A stretch of 64,000 bases of DNA from Ananas comosus (Eukaryota > Streptophyta > Magnoliopsida > Poales > Bromeliaceae). Position numbers and translations under genes: made by a program. Position 1 is the stretch's first letter; every line of letters starts with the position of its first letter. Below are positions 1 through 11,604 of the stretch, piece after piece. The notes beneath the pieces were generated by a model that made no database searches, had not been told where the DNA came from, and saw only the letters and a list, made by a program, of their open reading frames with translations. Where the stretch lies: the NCBI RefSeq assembly GCF_001540865.1, contig NC_033645.1, forward strand, positions 124,001 through 188,000. The letters are read 5' to 3'.

Positions 1-54
1 CACTAAGAAAGCCCCCTCTTGATTTGACTGAACTGTCTTTTTTTTTTTTTTTTT

Positions 55-199
55 TGAGAGAGATAGATAGCATGCTATTCGCTTCGTTTATTTCATTTAG
101 AAATAAACTTAGTTGGAAATGTGAATCAACTAGGATTCGAACTTGGGTCTCGGATATCAACCACCAAGCCCTTTGCAACTTGCTCTAGGGACGGTCGGT
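55..199 (-). mobile_element. tRNA-derived SINE copy 1
   Basis: On the minus strand this reads ACCGACCGTCCCTAGAGCAA... with an A-box-like block (AGAGCAAGTTGCAAAGG), a B-box-like block (AAGTTCGAATCC) and a 3' end AGCATGCTATCTATCTCTC running into poly-A (poly-T on the plus strand, 38-54). A short duplication (ACTGTC) flanks it. These are the marks of a Pol III SINE. Confidence 0.8.
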
Positions 200-1120
200 A
201 CTGTCAAATAGTATTTTTATTATAGATTATTTGCCATGTAAAAGTTGATTGATAAAAAAATAAATTTGGCATTTTGGATATATATGCTGCAAATTTGCTT
301 CTGAAAGAAAAATGCTATCCATAAACCACCTTTGGAACGTATATCACATACATCAAATTCATTCTTTGGTTCTAATTTGTCACTTATTAATGATTAATAA
401 AAAGAATTTATCCACTAAATAAGTAAGATGTATAATTTATACACACTTTTAAATATATCGATAGCATTACTCCTAATTAAATGCACGGCCAAGATTCAAA
501 ATGCTTATGTTACAGATAAAAGGTAATGATTTGCAACATTTTTAGCACTTGTTTCCTGAAGTATACACGTCGCTTACTCAAACGTAGATCACACATTTCT
601 CTCGAAAAAGAGTATATCACACTTTAGTGTGTTAAACATCATTTGTACACTAAAAGTTTAAGCTGTTAAAGAACGGTATTTATATAATTTTATATTTAAC
701 ACTCCCCCTCATGTCTGAGCTCGAGACTTTTTGCAAGACCGATGACGTGGATTTGAATTAAAAGGAAGGAAATTAATCTTCCACGCAAGGCCAATTTCTT
801 TCGCTAAAAATAGAAAAAAAACAAAGATATTTTGATCATACATATTCATTCCTGTCATTTAGTTAGTTGTTAATTAAATTTGATTGTAACTCAATTTTAT
901 CAAAATACAGCAATTAACTTTGTTACTATTGGTGATGAAGTCAATTATAATAGAAAAAGCGCTAGGAAAGAATAATAAATAATTAACTTTATAACTTAAT
1001 TCTTTCTTTTTTTTTAATGTATGTTTTAAAAGTAGCTTAAATTTTTCTTTTGAAATTCAGTCAAAATTTGAAGCACATAGGTTATAAAGAAAACAATAAT
1101 TTTGAAACATTTATTTTTTT

Positions 1121-1263
1121 TTAGAGATAGATAGCACGCGACCCGCTTCGTTTATTTCATTTAGAAATAAACTACGCTGAAAATGTGAATCAACTAAGAT
1201 TCAAACTTGGGTCTCGGGTACCAACCGCCAAGCCCTTTGCCACTTGCTCTAAGGACGGTCGGT
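1121..1263 (-). mobile_element. tRNA-derived SINE copy 2 with 16-bp target duplication
   Basis: Same consensus as copy 1. Perfect 16-bp direct repeats, TAATTTTGAAACATTT at 1097-1112 and 1263-1278, flank the element and its T-rich (poly-A on the sense strand) tail. That is the signature of LINE-assisted retroposition. Confidence 0.9.
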
Positions 1264-1327
1264 AATTTTGAAACATTTTTAATCTCTCTCACAGAGTATG
1301 TATATCACGTATTTAACAATGCATCCC

Positions 1328-1484
1328 ACCGATAGTCCTCAGCGCAAGTGGTAAAGGGTTTGATAATTGATACCCGAGGTCTCAAGTTCGAATTCTAGTT
1401 AATTTATATTTTCAACTAAATTTATTTTTAAAAGAAATGTTGGAAGCGGATAGCATGCTATTTTTCTCTCTCAAAAAAAAAAAA
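1328..1484 (+). mobile_element. tRNA-derived SINE copy 3, diverged
   Basis: Sense-strand copy: ACCGATAGTCCTCAGCGCAAGTGG start, CAAGTTCGAATTCTAG B-box block, and the GCGGATAGCATGCTATT tail, here followed by TTTCTCTCTC and poly-A (about 1471-1484). The flanks share AACAATGCA. It has more substitutions than copies 1 and 2. Confidence 0.75.
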
Positions 1485-1865
1485 AGAAGAAAGAAACAAT
1501 GCACAATGCACATCCCACTTGGCTATTGGTTGACGAGCAAAGTTCTTTAAAACCAAATTAAAGAATATTTCATACAAAAAAGGAATCCGCAAATTAATTG
1601 GCTTATTAAAACACCTTTACTTCTATGGTGATTTTTGGATCGTAAATGCAGATTAATCAATTGGCTACATTTTTTACTTTTGCTATTATCAACATTCATG
1701 AAAACTGCTTTTTGACGCCTTCTCTTTCTCTTGAAAAATCTGATCCATGTACGCAGCATTTCATTCGCCAAAACCACTGGTCCAAAATATTTAAACCCAG
1801 TTATTAGTATTATAATTTTTCATTCTTATATTTTTAATTATAATTTTTTTTTCTATTCAATGTAG

Positions 1866-3587
1866 GACTATTGTAACACGTGAAGGTCAGGATGACAAAC
1901 TCGAGTTTCAGGTGAGCAACAGTTTTGACTAAATATGGAAATTTCAATAACCACTCTACTGTGTTGGGAATAATATTTGGTCAATTCGCTCTTTCGTATT
2001 GTAAGATCGAAGATTATTCGAGTGTTGCTGCGCTCTAGCGGGGAGAAGTCGAAGCATGACTAGTTTTACTTGTTTCGGCTTTTGTACAGGTAAGCATTTT
2101 CCTATACTCAAAATCAAAACATACTTTAATGTGCATTTATTTATTATTTATGCTGCTCAAATTAAATGCTCAGGGTATTTTTTTGGCTTACATTTCCATC
2201 TTAAGTTCGAGCTTTGTGCTGTAGCCAATACCAACCATATTCCAGGACATGAAATCTGCACCTCGTCCATTCTTATTTGTTAAGGTGGATGGGTTTACTT
2301 GTCCAAAGATCACACAAATACTCTGCAATTTGTTGAAATTCTTTTAAGTGATCATAATTTTTTCTGATTCTATGTTATTGTTTTTGGCATTAGGCGAAAA
2401 GTGGGGGAAAAGAATAGCTATGTTACACAAAAAGGAAAAAATCATAATATCTTGTTGAATCTAAAGGTGTCCAAAATATCCGATATCCCATACCCGATCC
2501 GGACCCTATCCGGACCCGAACCGGACCCGATAAAAAATGAATAGTATACGGACAAAAAAAATTACCCATTAAAATTTCGAGTATAGGTCCGGATATTTTA
2601 TACCCATACCCGATTTGGACCCGACCCGAACCTAACTTTTAAATGAGTAGGGTCCGGAATAGTTTTCAAATCCGGACCCGGACCCAGATCCGATGAAATA
2701 TCCGATAGTAAATAAAAAATAAATAAACTTTTGAAGTTGAAGGATCAATTTTAATATGACTTATAGATGATGAGTCACTATGTATTTTCATCCTAATGAA
2801 ACCTTAGCCGTCTCTTTTACTCATTACTTTTTTCTAATTTTTTTACTCTTTGTTTTCTACTCTTTTTTTTCATTTTATTTCCGCCAACAATATTTTATTG
2901 TCAACAATAGTTTGTTTATTGACTATTTAATAAAGTTTATAAAAAAATATATTTATACGGATATCCGTACCCAATTTAGACCCGATCCATATCCGATTTT
3001 GAACGGATAGTATACGGATAGTCACTACCCAGACCCGCTCAAATAGACCCGATGGGTATATTAGAAACTTTAGTATCCAGATCCGGACCCGACCCGAAGT
3101 TAAATGGGTAGGGTATATATATTTTTTTGTAACCATTTCTTTTTAGGGTATGGATACAGTATATTAATTACCCAGACCCGACCCGGTCCACGGACATCTT
3201 TAACTTGAATCATCTCAGATACAAGAACTTTGGTAAGTACAGGAGATAGCCAGTTAGTTCTTTTCCTCAACAAGCTTTTACAATCCTCTTATCTTTGAAT
3301 TACCACAGTAGAGCCATACCCCCTTTTCATTGTCTCATAAAATGAAATTACTCTTCGTTTTGTTGCATACATTCTTCCTAGCATCTAGACTAATAACTAA
3401 AGCAAGAAGCCGAGGATTGAGATCCAACTTTTCAACAATGCCCGCGTTGGTGTCTCAAATCGAATCTCCAACCTCTAAGACAACACCTCGGGTAACAATC
3501 ACTGGGCTTGTAGAGCTAGAAGAAATAGTACGACATACCATGTACGGCAATTGGACAGCACTCCGCACAAATTCACAGCAAGATTAG
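1866..3587 (+). other. Possible spliced transcript or gene relic with 85-codon ORF
   Basis: Exon-like blocks with consensus borders occur in series: TGTAG|1866-1911|GTGAGC, CTCTAG|2039-2089|GTAAGC, CTCAG|3219-3232|GTAAGT, then an acceptor-like CACAG near 3308. An ATG ORF follows at 3330-3587; it starts with a hydrophobic, signal-like stretch (KLLFVLLHTFFLA) and has little AT bias for this region. I recognise no family. It could be a small secreted peptide gene, a noncoding RNA, a relic or coincidence. Confidence 0.2.
2462..3202. mobile_element. hAT-type MITE rich in TATCCGGACCCGA words
   Basis: Ends TAAAGGTGTCC and GGACATCTTTA are inverted repeats of the TAGRGGTGTC type seen in hAT MITEs. 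The flanks GTTGAATC and CTTGAATC match at 7 of 8 positions, offset by one base on the right. The inside is arranged as inverted halves of many short ACCCGA/TCCGGA words, which explains the open frames in it; they are not genes. Confidence 0.7.
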
Positions 3588-4006
3588 GTACCATATACTC
3601 TGTCCCGGATAATTTTCCCTCGTATAATATATCAACGAAGAAAACAAAGTTACGTTCTTATGTTGCAACTACTTATCCATTACAGCACTAGTTCCATAAA
3701 AATGTCCTCTTGATGTCGCATTGCAAGTGCATAAAGGAGTATGGTAGTGGAGAAAATGAAAATTAATTGCATTAACATCTTAGCATGTCAATTTTCTTTC
3801 AACTCTACAATGACAACAAATGAAACAAAAAAACATGCTACTGCAAAGAAGAAGGACAATACAAAGTGGGAAAAAAGAATACCTCGAGTGAAGAGATCAA
3901 AGGGAGAACGCCACCCGAACAGCAAGTTTCTGTGGCTTTGCTTTGATCTCCAACCAAGAAACAATATCTTGCGAGGAACTGTCCGATTAGGTCTATTTAC
4001 TAAAGT

Positions 4007-7000
4007 CTATTCACTTAAGTTGCAGCCATGAACGTAAGGGTGATCGAACTTAATAAACTTAGTCCAATACGGCCGGTACTTGGTCATTGCAAGCTCTAAC
4101 CAAGGCTTCATATTCCCATTGTAGTGGATTACAGCAGCATTGTCAATCTCCGACCGATCGATACTAGGGTTATAACCCAACCCAAGAACGTGCCATGATT
4201 TGTCTAGAGGATGAGTTAATTTGTAGAAGGTCAAGAGCCCCGGCGGAAGTGTACCAAGTTTCCAGAGAACCCTGTCCTCATTCTTCAAAGGGAAACATCA
4301 AAAAAGTTAGATCTCATTATAGTTAAAAAATTAAAATTCAAAATCAAGTTTCACAATAATTATATGCAAGCAACAGTTCGCATCAGTTGAAACCAAAAAA
4401 GAAAGTGCAAAACAACATAGGTACTAATTTGGTTACGAATCAAAATGCATAATAAAACGAATATCCATAATCAAGTTTAGCAATTAGTATATACAAGTGC
4501 AGTGTGCATCTATGAAGAAAGAGTATAACTAATGGTTTGGTTATGACTCAAGTGAACAAGGTCACAACTAAGAGCTAAAAAATTACCGTACAATGTTTAA
4601 CACAACAGGTTTATCTACTGCAAAGATTCCAAATAAAGTTTCTTTTCTAGGTCAGGAATATACAACATTTCTATAACATGTATGTCACAGATAATTCAAT
4701 AAAATTCGAATTAACTTACCATGTTTTGCCACTTGTGGTAAATACCAGTGATATCCTTTATTTTCCACTCCTTCAAATCAAAAATATTCATTCCATAGGC
4801 CCAACCACATGCGTTAGGATCAAAGTTCCGAGCAATGTGCGGGTTCGAGAAATTGAGATATTTGTCAAAACGGTGGAAACTCTCACCACATGTCTCCACC
4901 GCACCATTCACATTTCCCTTAAGATCTACAGACCACAATCCTGTCAAATCCTTCTGCACAACTATGTCATCATCAAGGAAAAGGATTTTATCCAACTTGG
5001 GATAGACCTGTGGGAGATAGAACCTCAAATGGTTCAACATAGAAAGGTATTTAGGGTTTCGATATTTTAGATTAGAAGAACCAGCTGAGAGAGTCGTAGG
5101 ATGATCAGCCTTAAAATAATACTCTTTCATAGAAGCAGACTCAAGCTGTCGAAGAACTGGGCAATAGGAAGAGTTCAGCCATTTGAATTCATCCACATTC
5201 TCAACATGAATGGTCGCCTTTCCAGGTGGGTTCAAAAGGAACCACATGTTCATGGCTCCGAAGTTCAATTTATCTGTCACAAGGTGAAATACATGCTTCT
5301 CCGGCTCCTGTAATTTAAGCAAAATGAATCAGGAAGGGACTTTGACATATACATCCCTGCAATATATTTACTTACACATATGCCCCTATCAAGCCTGAAT
5401 TTTAATAAATAATTGTCAAAAGTGCAACTGCTTACAAAACCTGCCCTCATCTTAAGTAGGGAAGTAATCCAACTCATCGGGCGAAGGTCGCTTTGCACTA
5501 GAGAAATTTTCTTATAGATGGGTATTTTATTAAATATAAGGATATGCATATAAGAATTCAAGTTTCTCTAAGTACATGAAAATTCAGGTTTTGGTTAATT
5601 CTAATTTGCAGGGATGTGTGATAATGCTTCAGAATATAGACTGATAGAAAGTACAGAAGCTACCTTTGCATTCATGATGGTTGAGTTGACAACAACTGAT
5701 GCAGCCAGAACATTGTCAGAGAAGAGCGCGTAATGGTAAAGGTCTGGATTTTCCAAGTTCTCACTCCTCGGAAATTTCCTTTTCTCTGGAGGGAGGAGGT
5801 AATAATCTATTGTTAAGCGCATTGATAAGCAGTGAATCCCATTGGGAATCGTCTTTGCAGCCAATTGACTTAAGAATGTGCTCTGTTTCTTCAAGCTCCT
5901 GACCTGCTCATCTGCTGACTGAAGCATTGCTCTTAATCTCTGGGTTATTGCTTTGCAATCGTACAGTTCTTCTCTGGCTTTTGACAATAGTTGACCCATT
6001 GCTTTGATTCTCTCAGGGGCACTGCAGATTAGATGGAAAACAGTTAAGATTGAAAAGATTATAAGTAGCATAAGGGTTTTATTTGGTGATTATAGTATAG
6101 GAATTTGACTTTGATCCATCACAATGTCCCGATTATCATGATTTTCAACATACTATATTCCACCTACAAGGTGATGTATTATATTGGTAAATGTTGAGAT
6201 TACCCCTTCCTTACTACTGTAAGGACAATGTGAATTAAATACTTGCCTGTGATGAAGGTCAGCATCAGCATTAGCCTCTCCAACTGCACGCTGGCTTTCC
6301 TTGAGCCGAGTCAATAGTTCTTGGTAAAGGTCAAGTTTGTTCTTCGACTTTGCAATTACAGAGTAGACCCTCGCCATGATCATTTGGTCCCGCATTAACC
6401 TAACTGTTGAGTCTGAATTCTCGTTCTCATTGTCCCGCCTCCATATACTGTATTTCCCAAGTATTGCAGAATCCACCACTTTTGAGCGTTCAATGGCGGC
6501 ATTTTCAAGCTTAACTAATGCTTCATCATCCTGTTGAACCAACTCCATTGCCCTCTTTTCTCGCCTTTTCTCTCTCAATTTCTACAACAAGAATATGATA
6601 ATGTACCAAAACTAATAGCAAGTGCATAGATTAGGCACAACGATAAACAGATGTATGAACCAACATATAAAAACCCATAAATGGCGGATTACCACTTATT
6701 GGGCTGAATCACAAAAAACAATCAAACTTCTTGTGTAGTTCCATCTTGATCCTAACTTTTTCAAAAGTTATAATTTAGGTCCCTTACCTTTGCAACGTTG
6801 CAATCTTACCCTTTCAATTAATTTCTCCATAAAACTGGATAGAGATATCCACGTAATATTTATCTGATTGCCATCTAAGCAAATTTTCAACATCTCATAT
6901 GGCAATGCATGGACATTCCTATCCAATTCAACTGAGAAGGACAATGAAAAGGATAAGATTGCAAAATAATTTGAAGATTAGGGGCCCAACTGCAGCTATC

Positions 7001-9704
7001 TAAGGATAGGTTGCAGATCTGAGACCCCAAAAAAGGGTGGGGATTCCTGGTGCAAATTACCCAGTTATTTTACTCAATGATAATGTTACACACATTAAAG
7101 ATTGAAAAATCTTGAGAATGATTAAAGAAGCAACTTACCCAATTATTTTATTCAATGATTATGTTATGTACTTTTCAAGGTTCAAATATGTTGAGAACGA
7201 TTAAAAAGCATTCTGGAACATAATAGAAGAACTCATGGGCAAGATAAACAGGCAGAAATTAAGAAAAATGAGGGGGTAATTACCCTTCGAGCTGCATTTG
7301 CAGGTGTATCAGAAAGCTGTTGTCCATCTGCATATAGAAAACCATTCAGTTGTTTGCTTATCTTCCAACCAAATTATGCTAAACTATGCTCAAAAGAAAG
7401 CTTCAAGTATTTCCATACCAGAATCATCATTAACCTCTTTATCTGACACATGCAAGTTACCACCTGCAGCATTATCTTCCAAGTTTCCTTTCACATCCTT
7501 GGGTGCAGCATCTGATGCTGTTTGAAGAGGCTTCAAGAAGTCAAAGAAGAAAGGCACATTCTCACAACTAGATGTCATGAAAACATAAGTCTAGGGGGCA
7601 AAAAGTATATTGTTACCTCTGGCAAAGTTGCATTATTTTCATCAGAATTGACATTAGCACCATTAAGCCCTTCTATTTTCCATGAAGAAGAGATATGGTT
7701 CTTTCTGAAAGAGTCGAGACTCCATGGCTTCAATTCATCTCGACCAGCAGCAATTGAGTCAATTAACTGACAACAGAATGGCATTAAATGACAACAAGCA
7801 TCAGACAGTTGGTAATGTCATCAAGGTTGTATATTAATGGTTAAGTCAGGAAACCGACTCCCATGCTAGGTGATTGAAATTTGCCAACATTAAAGTGAGC
7901 TAAAATTGCTATTTACACTTCTCCATAGTGTGTGTTTATGTGTACACAGAAAATATATAGTGAATGACATGCATTTATCCATCAATTGTGGTTACTTCTA
8001 TGGATTCTCGCTCTCGGTTCCCGTTAAGAAGAGGCAGAGGCTAAGTTCACAGTTCCCATTAAGAAGAGGCAGAAGCTACGTTAACCATATGTATGTACAT
8101 TTCATAGCATAAATATCTTTCTGGTTTTGAGGATGATCACATGCAGATTTTTCTTCTTTTCTCTATCTTTTTGGGGGGGGGAGGGGATATATGTCATCTA
8201 AACTGCTAGTGAAGCCACATTCCTACGGCTTAAGTAAACCAGTCTTCAACCCAAGCTGATCAGTTATGCATAGGAAAATGGATCATTCCTAACAATATCA
8301 TCAGTTAGAAGGTTGACATTACTGAAAATTTGAACAGGATATGACATCATAGAACATCCGCTATACCATACCATCTTATTTAAAAGCCCCCAAAGGCAAA
8401 TAATGAACCACATGTCCAGTGTTTTCTTGCTAGCTTTTGGCAAAGACCTAGGATAGGCTATTGGACTGAGGAGAAGTGGATGTCATTTCCTCCTCAGCTG
8501 CAACAGAAATTATTATATAAGATTTTTCCCAAACCAAGCCACGAGAACACCCAAACACCAATAGTAAACCCACAATTAAGTAGACAACAAAGGCTAAATC
8601 TGTGAGCACATATTTCATGACTACCACATAGAAGAAAGTTTGAGAAGAAAACTAAAGAAAAATTGCCCAGCAAGGAGGTAACCTCTTTAGTAAGCACAGA
8701 TTTCAGCTCTTGAATGGCTGGCTGCTCTCTCCAATCGAGAACCTGCAAGGCATTTTTGGATACAGCATTAGCAATATTATAATAAAAATAAGATGAACAA
8801 AAATAGGGAAAAAAATGCATAGGCTATTGGGCCCAAAAGATAGAAAGTAGCTAAGTATCTTCATAGGCAGATGACCTGTTTGCCTGCAGAGTCAGCACTG
8901 CCTCTTTCATCTGCACGAAAGATAGAAGATTAGCACAAATATCAATATATGACTCAAATAATGCAATTTCTTCCATGTGAAGAAATGAAAATGATGAATG
9001 GCTAGCTATTTTGGCATATAAACAATCATATTAACCACTACCAGAAAGACTATTTTGCGATAATATCATTCCAAGCATGTTTAATTCTGCTGCTTATTTC
9101 TTATGCCCCCATCGATAGGCCGACAAATTAGCCACTACCAGTTCACTTCTGAGCATATAAACAATCATATTGACCACACAAGCACCCGTTTGATAACTAA
9201 CAACAATAATCTATTGCAAACGCATTACATACTCCTTAACTTCTTTCCCGTTAAAAAAAAAATCGATGTCAAAGAGTATGCAATGCTAGTGTTATGCTCG
9301 TCAAAAACCTAACTTTCCACCAAAAAAACATTCCAATAACGCAGCAAACAAACATAAAACAATTAACACCGGATCATAGAAGAGAGGAACAAGGATCCCT
9401 TCACAGATCCACCAAACGAAGCATCAGCATGATTCTTATAGAGCCCAATCAATCTCCCCCAACAGATCCCGATTCGAAGCCAATCAAAACACCTAAGCCC
9501 TAGATCAAAGAGTAAAGCAACAAACCGCACGAACATACCCGGCGAGATTTGCGTGCGCACCCCATTCTTCACCACCAGGAAGAGGAATGGGGCGAGAACG
9601 AAGACGAAGAGGAGGAGCACGAGCGGCGGCGCAAACCCCCCGCCGCCGCCGCCGCGGTTCCTCGCGCTCCCCGATGACGAAGAGACCCGCTTCGGATGAG
9701 GCAT
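4007..9704 (-). CDS. GAUT1: GAUT1-like alpha-1,4-galacturonosyltransferase (GT8), 10 exons
   Basis: Family role: a Golgi enzyme that moves galacturonic acid from UDP-GalA onto homogalacturonan, the pectin backbone. Exons (minus, 5' to 3'): 9704-9539, 8910-8876, 8742-8683, 7766-7617, about 7530-7419, 7327-7284, 6581-6247, 6021-5664, 5307-4720, 4282-4007; together 707 codons plus stop, close to the family length. Seen: a basic, Gly-rich N-tail, one membrane anchor (about residues 28-45) as in type II Golgi proteins, a variable stem, then the GT8 domain with LFLDDDIVVQKD (DDD about 532-534, metal/UDP site), CGWAYGMN, LGTLPPG and HYNGNMKPW. N-tail layout and the REKRREKRA stem segment favour GAUT1 over GAUT4. 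The exon 7 donor is GC, not GT. The exon 5 acceptor is the least certain; an in-frame AG 10 codons upstream is possible. The start is the first ATG before the anchor, in a weak Kozak context. A GAG-repeat lies in the 5' leader. Confidence 0.95.
7998..8085. repeat. About 40-bp tandem duplication in a GAUT1 intron
   Basis: CCGTTAAGAAGAGGCAGAGGCTA is followed by a second copy (CCATTAAGAAGAGGCAGAAGCTA) about 40 bp later, in the intron between exons 4 and 3. It does not touch a splice site. Confidence 0.7.
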
Positions 9705-9753
9705 TGGATTTGGGGGCGATGGGGATCGATCCGAAACCCTAGATCGCGCGATA

Positions 9754-9787
9754 GAGGAGGAGGAGGAGGAGGAGGAGGAGGAGGAGG
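9754..9787. repeat. (GAG)n trinucleotide repeat in the GAUT1 leader
   Basis: About eleven GAG units, followed by GGT units, lie 50-90 bp upstream of the GAUT1-like start codon. On the gene strand this is a CTC-rich 5' leader, a common plant 5'-UTR feature. Confidence 0.85.
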
Positions 9788-10009
9788 TGGTGGTGGTGAG
9801 AAAATGGAAGAGTGAGATCGCGATAAGCGCGAAAAAAGTTAAAAAAAAAAAAAAAAAAAGTTGGTTTCAAAATTTACCCGCAGAGATCGGTGTGAGTGCG
9901 ACGGTTCTCGGAATCTCGCTTGCTTACAAAGTGACGAGAAATGAAACAGGAGAGATGAGTGAGTGGATTGGTGGAGAGGGCGAGGAGCGAAGGAGAGGGA
10001 TAAGGACTT

Positions 10010-10360
10010 AAAAAATATTAAAAAAAATAAACTTCAAATACCACCCCGTAATTTCGTACACTCTTATTTTAGTATCCTATAATTTAAAATGTATTAAGTT
10101 AGTGTCCTATATTTTTATTTTTATCTTTTCGTTTGCGCTTTCGTTAATATTTCGTTATCTAGGTTTATTAATATTTACTTTAGTACTCTTTAATTTTAAT
10201 TTTATCATTGATTTAACGAAAAAAATTATTAGAATCAATAATAAAAAGATAAAAATAAAACCACATAACACTAAATTGATACATTTTAAATTACAGAGTA
10301 CTTAAAGTAAGAAAGTGTGAAACCACATTAGTGGTATTTGAAGCTTTTTCAAAAAAAATT
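10010..10360. mobile_element. Mutator-like foldback MITE, GTGGTTT family, old copy
   Basis: An inverted-repeat layout of AAACTTCAAATACCACC at the left and GGTATTTGAAGCTTTTT at the right matches the family at 18390, 20989, 27350, 47152 and 56508. Much diverged, with no clear target duplication. Confidence 0.6.
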
Positions 10361-10524
10361 AAATACTATTTTACCTTTCTTAAATTTACAAATAATTTAT
10401 ATATCGGTCCAAATTTTAATCCAATTTAAATATTCCTCTAAATTTTTAGTATCTTAAAAATAAATAATAATTAAATCTTCGGCAACTTACGTTACATTTT
10501 CTTATTTATTCTTAGGATAGCTAA

Positions 10525-11515
10525 TAGGTATGGCTATTCAAAATTTTATTCGAATTCGAATTCGAACAGAGCGGATTTATTCGATGCTAAACTGATATAA
10601 TTTTGGATACGGATATAAAAAATAAAAATCCAACGAATTTATATTCGAATATGGATTTTGTCTATATCGAGACCGACCGAATCCAAATTGATTTTTCATT
10701 ATATAATATATTTGATGTTATATTTAAATTTGTATTTAAAAAATTTAGATTTAATATAATGAGTTAGGTTGGTATACTATCGGTAGCACGGAGGCCTCCG
10801 TGCTACCAAGTTGTTTTTAATGATGCTGCTTCTAAATCGACGATCGGCTCAATTAGACTTGATCTACACTATTGAAAATATTTGAAAACTAAATTTCATA
10901 ATTTTTCGGTATCATTTACCTATCAAACGAGTAGTTTAAAAATGAATGGCTGAAAATAAAAATTTCATAAAAAATGATGATAGAAAACTTGAATTTAAGA
11001 TCAGATGTACTGAGCTTACTCTAAATAGTAAAAGAAATTTTTTTATAAAAATTTCATCTGATTTAAATTGTTTTACACCGTTAAATTTACAAATGTATCA
11101 CATCTACTATTAAAATTATCAATTTTGAGACCTTTTGATCACTAGCCAAATGATGCTGAAAAATTATAAAATTTAGTTTCCAAATATCTTTAAAAGTGTA
11201 GATCAAGTCTAACGAAGCCAATCGTCGATTTGAAAGCTGCATCATTGAAAACAACTTGGTAACACGGAGGTCTCCGTACTACTAATAGTATACCAGCCTA
11301 GCTCTAATATAATATGTTTTAAAATACGTTAAGGAGAAATAATTGTTTCAGGTTCCGGTTTTGGTTTTGAATTTTTTTGTCACGTTCAGACTTGGATACG
11401 AGTTTTTAAAATCGGACAGATTCATATTGAGGTTCAGTTTTCATATTCGTAATCGGGTTTGGGTTCCTGTTTTTGAAAAATCCCCCTTAAATCCCACCTG
11501 TCGACGACGTTCCTA
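10525..11515. mobile_element. hAT-type MITE interrupted by a Mutator-like foldback
   Basis: 10525-10760 and 11314-11515 match successive parts of the clean hAT MITE at 14132-14644: the ATTTTATTCGAATTCG start, GATGTTATATTTAAATTTG, GAAATAATTGTTTCAGG and the degenerate GGTTTGGG end. The element at 10761-11304 breaks it. The outer ends are decayed (TAGGTATGG... near 10525) and I see no 8-bp duplication. Confidence 0.7.
10761..11304. mobile_element. Mutator-like foldback MITE with 9-bp target duplication
   Basis: Long terminal inverted repeats start GAGTTAGGTTGGTATACTA on the left and GAGCTAGGCTGGTATACTA on the right (reverse complement) and run over 100 bp. Perfect 9-bp duplications TAATATAAT (10752-10760, 11305-11313) indicate the Mutator superfamily. 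Inside the left arm (10782-10807) lies a perfect 26-bp palindrome centred on GGCC. No ORF of note. Confidence 0.85.
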
Positions 11516-11604
11516 CTGTCTCTCTGTCCTCTCTTTTCTTTCTTCGCCTAATTAAAAAATCACTTTTTTTTTTAATCCAGAATCAAATAAAAAAAAAAAA
11601 TTTC

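Larger units (their letters stand above)
1..4006. other. Intergenic: SINEs, one hAT MITE, weak exon-like signals
   Basis: No recognised gene. The stretch holds three SINE copies (55-199, 1121-1263, 1328-1484), a hAT-type MITE (2462-3202) and, on the plus strand, a chain of exon-like cassettes ending in an 85-codon ORF at 3330-3587. The rest is AT-rich with no feature I can name. The 3' UTR of the GAUT1-like gene should lie just below 4007. Confidence 0.6.

Noticed and set aside
1150..1263. Possible tRNA genes (A-box and B-box matches)
   Set aside because: The boxes belong to the SINE family; no cloverleaf with a proper acceptor stem can be formed, and a poly-A tail follows.
4678..5313. Plus-strand frames of 130 and 70 codons
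   Set aside because: Antisense to the conserved GT8 exon of the GAUT1-like gene.
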